Positions 61,401-64,000 of a stretch of DNA of 64,000 bases are shown here, in pieces. Position 1 is the stretch's first letter, and every line of letters starts with the position of its first letter. Both the position numbers and the translations under genes were made by a program. Below the pieces are notes generated by a model. That model worked only from the letters and a program-made list of their open reading frames with translations. It searched no databases and was not told the DNA's origin. Origin of the DNA: Buttiauxella ferragutiae (GTDB lineage: Bacteria; Pseudomonadota; Gammaproteobacteria; Enterobacterales; Enterobacteriaceae); the NCBI RefSeq assembly GCF_001654915.1, contig NZ_LXEQ01000062.1; one strand, 5' to 3'.

Positions 61401-64000
61401 TCACCAGATTTCCGTCACCGCTGATAATGCCGCTGATGGAGTCGTTGCGCCCTAAGGCGCCTTCAACCAGAGTTGCCGCACCCAGCATCACGTTACCTGC
61501 ACCTGATAATGAACCTATCGAGGTGCCCGACAGCGCAGAACTGATATCCACCAGGCCGCCCACGAGGTTAGAAATCACCGCGCCTGCGCCCTGAGCGTTG
61601 TCAGCAAAGGTCACACGTCCGCTGTTATTGACCGTCGATAAACCCGCATCGGCACTGCCGTTGAGCGCAAGCAGGGAACTGGCATCAACCGACACAATTG
61701 CATTATCCCCCTGGCTCGTATCGCTGAAAGTCGCATTACCGCCGTTAGTCAGATTGATAGTGCTTTGCCCGGCTCCGGCGTTGTCGTGGAACGCCAGTGA
61801 TGCGTTGTCGACGGCAAAGACGTGCGTTTCACCCGAAGCGGCGTTATTGAGATTTAACAGCGCCAGAGAGCTTAATGAAACCAGGCTATCTGACGCACCT
61901 AATGCCCCACTGGTATTCGCATTAACGGTCAGTTGCCCGGTACCATTTTTGCCGATAATCGTGGTGTCGCCCTGATAGGTATTCGCGGTGCCCAACTCAA
62001 GCACGCCATTATTGGTGCCCGTGGAGCTATCTTTAATAGTCAGCGGACCATCACCGCCAATCACGCCTGTTGGGGTAAAGGTATGGCCGAATACATCCAG
62101 CGCAGCGCCCGCAACGCCATCGACAAAGAATAAGCGTGATGTCGTGAGATCGGCCCCCGCCTGGAAGGTGGCGCCATTTTTCAACAACACTGAGTTACTG
62201 GTCGCACCAAGCGCGTTGTCGTTGGTGATATTCAGCGTGCCGTTCCAGACTTCCACGCCACCGGTAAACACATTATTGCCGGTTAAAATCAGGCGACCTG
62301 GATCGGTTTTCAGCAAACGGATATTGCCAGCGGACAGATCGTTCTGCACCAGGTTGACGTTGATAAGCGTCGTGATGTCGGCTCCCGCCGCACCATTCCC
62401 CACACGAATCGCAAAATAGCTGTCGGCATGGGTCGCGCCTTGCGCTTCGTAGCTGTTATCCGGCGGGAAATTACCCGGCGGGTTAGTCGCATCAAAGAAC
62501 AGTTGCGAATCCGGGCGTGCAGGGTCGGCATTCAGGATGTAGCCATTACTGGCGAACTGCATCCCGGAAGTGAGCACGTCACCAAAGGCATTGCTGACCC
62601 GTACCACGTCACCTTGCCCCTGGAAGACAGCGAAAGCATCCTGCGCCCACGGCGCATTACCGACCCCATCAACTTGCGTCCAGTTGTTGCTGACGCCTGA
62701 AATCAGGCTGGTCCAGTAACCGAAGCCACCGTCAACTCTGCCATTGCCTGTCGTACCATCCCCGTGGTTGCCAGGGATCACATCAAGGTCACCATCCCAG
62801 AACTGCAACTGATTTGTCGGGTCAATAAAGTTAAGCGCGAGGTTAACTTCCTTGTCGATGTTGGTCTGGATGGCGTAATTACTGGCGTCGTTGGGTGGCA
62901 GCGACGCGATATCCATGGTGTTGTCGGTGAGCGAACCGCCATAGTTAAACAGGCGATACACACCCGGCAGGAAGGCTCCGCCTGCGGTCAGCGCCACATT
63001 GAGTGAACCATCAAGTATTAAGTCACCTTTCACATCCACCAGGTCATTGAGTGAGCCACCCGGTGTATAAACTTCCCCCAACTGGAACTGGCTGTTGGTG
63101 TCACTGGCAAGTGTCAGATCGCCCTGAACGGTCAGCGTCCCGGTGCGATTGCCACGGCTGTCATCACCGGGGCGCAATGTGGTCCCGCTCTCGAACAGCA
63201 CATCACCGCCGATGGTGCCGTAACCGCCAAGCGTAGTGCCGCTCTTGACGGTGGTCAGCCCTGTTCCGCTCTGCACACCGTTAATCAGCAAGGTACCCTG
63301 CTCAACGGTAGTGCTTCCCGCATAGCTGTTATTGCCACCGAGGCGAGTGACGCCGCTACCAATCTGGCGGAACGCACCACTTCCTGAAATAACGCCATTG
63401 AGCGCCACTGCATCAGAGTGGTTAACCGTCAGGATACCGTTATCAGTAATGTTGGTTTGCTCTGATAGTTTGCCGGTTGTATTACCATCGCCGAGAGTCA
63501 GCTCCGATCCTGCGCCTATCAAAGTATTCCCGGTGTAGGTGTTATCGCCCAGCAGAATAGTATTACCGCTATTGATGCGCTCCATGCCGCCGGTGCCGCT
63601 GATCACGCCACTGTAGACTTGGTCGCCCGCCCCATCGAATGACAGCAAGCTTGTCGCCCCCGAGGTGGCGACGTTGTAGTTATGGATGGTGGCCTCGCCC
63701 GCAGTCGGGGCGCTGTCGCCGCTACGCAGCGTGGCACCATTGTTGATATTGATCGCTTGCACACCAGAGAGCGTTAAATTATCCACCACGCGTGCATCAG
63801 TCGGAACGCCATTTAAGCTATCTAAGGTCAGCGTGCTCCAGCCCGACCCAATATTGGTGCCTTTCGCCAGGTCGTCCGCGCTAAAGGATCCCAGTAATGC
63901 AGGCGTTGCCCCCTCATTCGTACCATTAAGAGTCAACGTATTATTGGTGCCGCCTTCACTGAGAATATGCGTCACGTCCGCCATCGACACATCACCCAGC
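58459..64000 (-). CDS. Very large type Va autotransporter adhesin, 5' end beyond window
   Basis: At least 1,847 codons; the frame is still open at base 64000, so the signal peptide and true start are outside. The passenger is a repetitive beta-helix with at least eight autotransporter-associated repeats of the form GNNxYxGxTxVxxGTLxxxG (for example GNNSYAGSTTVEQGTLLING, GNNQYQGGTQVSGGILQVSA, GNNSWSGITLVEKGTLLASG). A duplicated module of about 220 residues occurs twice. The C-terminal 280 residues form the beta barrel (FWARYIVKSVDQKHD onward) ending SVGMKIRF. No RGD or protease triad was noticed. Likely surface adhesion or biofilm role by family. Confidence 0.9.
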   Translation of the reverse strand, partial: LGDVSMADVTHILSEGGTNNTLTLNGTNEGATPALLGSFSADDLAKGTNIGSGWSTLTLDSLNGVPTDARVVDNLTLSGVQAININNGATLRSGDSAPTAGEATIHNYNVATSGATSLLSFDGAGDQVYSGVISGTGGMERINSGNTILLGDNTYTGNTLIGAGSELTLGDGNTTGKLSEQTNITDNGILTVNHSDAVALNGVISGSGAFRQIGSGVTRLGGNNSYAGSTTVEQGTLLINGVQSGTGLTTVKSGTTLGGYGTIGGDVLFESGTTLRPGDDSRGNRTGTLTVQGDLTLASDTNSQFQLGEVYTPGGSLNDLVDVKGDLILDGSLNVALTAGGAFLPGVYRLFNYGGSLTDNTMDIASLPPNDASNYAIQTNIDKEVNLALNFIDPTNQLQFWDGDLDVIPGNHGDGTTGNGRVDGGFGYWTSLISGVSNNWTQVDGVGNAPWAQDAFAVFQGQGDVVRVSNAFGDVLTSGMQFASNGYILNADPARPDSQLFFDATNPPGNFPPDNSYEAQGATHADSYFAIRVGNGAAGADITTLINVNLVQNDLSAGNIRLLKTDPGRLILTGNNVFTGGVEVWNGTLNITNDNALGATSNSVLLKNGATFQAGADLTTSRLFFVDGVAGAALDVFGHTFTPTGVIGGDGPLTIKDSSTGTNNGVLELGTANTYQGDTTIIGKNGTGQLTVNANTSGALGASDSLVSLSSLALLNLNNAASGETHVFAVDNASLAFHDNAGAGQSTINLTNGGNATFSDTSQGDNAIVSVDASSLLALNGSADAGLSTVNNSGRVTFADNAQGAGAVISNLVGGLVDISSALSGTSIGSLSGAGNVMLGAATLVEGALGRNDSISGIISGDGNLVKTGSGTLNLTAANTWTGTTDAQQGVLLINGNQVAATGQTTVNSGATLGGAGLLGGSVVIDNGGHLAAGQDLSSVGVLTMGALTLNQDSQVDFQFGQPYTVGGTLNDLVNINGDLNLNGKLNITQTPGGSFDVGIYRVFNYSGALTNNILDIGTAPAAADDLYVQTSIAGQVNLVNRSGYVMRFWDGFGGTGGALKNNDQIDGGNGIWQNSSGNDNWTTDVTDPEGRFNTPFSNGSFAVFGGTAGNVTIDTSLGEVAISGAQFATDGYVIGGNNLTTHTANTIIRVGDGTAPSAGYTATINSVIDGEGGINKADLGTLILNGNNQYQGGTQVSGGILQVSADNNLGAAGTGIGLSGGTLRYGAAFDTARQVTLSGVGGAIDTNGHAVSLLTAVTGNGDFTKLGEGALTLTKDSTFNGQTTISKGTLQLGNGGTAGNIGGNIVDNATLAINRSDTLTLNGNISGNGQVWQQGSGTTILNGNNSWSGITLVEKGTLLASGENRFSQPSSHIVSRGALLDTGGYSQSVANLVNQGTINLRGGDVGSTLTVNGDYVGLNGTLNIAAQQHSPGVADRLVINGGSATGLTNLNIDVSQLGEPTTGDGIMVVEAINGATTTAQTTKDAFTIGDGVLTAGAWQYQLFAGNAQGAGEDWFLRAGYRPDVPGFDTLAAIIRQADLAVLGTLHQRVGDEQPWRADVAADQESRFWARYIVKSVDQKHDDPTGSQSSSNFNGMQMGLDLWQNDKWRAGLYTTFMDIDSSINGDTGMSGGAAYNSTFSSYLGGYATWTDTDGLYVDNVLQYGYHSVDLKNLSSHESYSPDGSSVVASVEVGKPWQLGDSNWQLEPQAQLIYQYSNFDDVTLADRSKTKVSVDADGSVIGRLGVRLTADYDTDYGKVKPYVRANYWQELSDGQDSVTYRNTANQAGATEINANQRFQATEVALGTTWAVTTDVQAYTEVGKSWDNGGDTSVSSDISASVGMKIRF

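Noticed and set aside
1..64000. tRNA, rRNA, CRISPR arrays and insertion sequences
   Set aside because: No cloverleaf-type segments, regularly spaced direct repeats or transposase frames were recognised on reading both strands; dedicated tools were not available.

Overview
This window is a chromosomal segment of an enterobacterium (order Enterobacterales, family Enterobacteriaceae or a close relative). The evidence is the near-complete enterobactin cluster with Escherichia-like gene order, clear orthologues of ybdG/mscM, ybdK, cstA-ybdD, osmC, gdhA, opgB, ahpCF, cysS-ppiB-lpxH, lldPRD and ilvBN with the ivbL leader, plus enterobacterial REP/BIME repeats. Gene order departs from E. coli K-12 in many places, so it is a different genus, which I cannot name from sequence alone.

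Layout. 1-5,050: the 5' part of mscM, ybdK, an AT-rich LuxR-type regulator, and a cupin/zinc alcohol dehydrogenase pair. 5,100-7,020: a His/Met-rich DUF2946 and PepSY membrane pair, probably for copper. 7,070-7,260: a structured non-coding block with paired complementary boxes, reminiscent of phage C4/CI antisense immunity RNA. 7,295-11,140: lldPRD (L-lactate use) with twin LldR operators. 11,140-15,023: toxin-antitoxin pair, osmC, a TPR/ECF-sigma/anti-sigma operon, and vapBC. 15,283-17,465: ilvBN with the ivbL attenuator. 17,594-21,038: cstA-ybdD-COG0523 GTPase.

21,261-40,789 is the enterobactin system. entCEBAH and entF make the catecholate, with the MbtH-like YbdZ and the phosphopantetheinyl transferase EntD. 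EntS exports it, FepA and FepB-FepDGC import the ferric form, and Fes releases the iron. Three divergent intergenic regions carry Fur-type sites. fepE is absent; the gap between fepC and entF holds a decayed higB and an intact higA.

40,890-50,882 is housekeeping: gdhA, opgB, ahpCF facing an IprA/YaiV-like regulator, and cysS/ppiB-lpxH. 50,989-64,000 is more variable: an unrecognised membrane protein, a possible small membrane ORF, an MscS-type channel, and a same-strand group of outer-membrane MetA-like protein, secreted alkylsulfatase, FadL-like channel and a very large autotransporter that runs off the window end.

No tRNA, rRNA, CRISPR array or insertion sequence was recognised. Assignments rest on reading sequence and remembered homologues; no searches were run.
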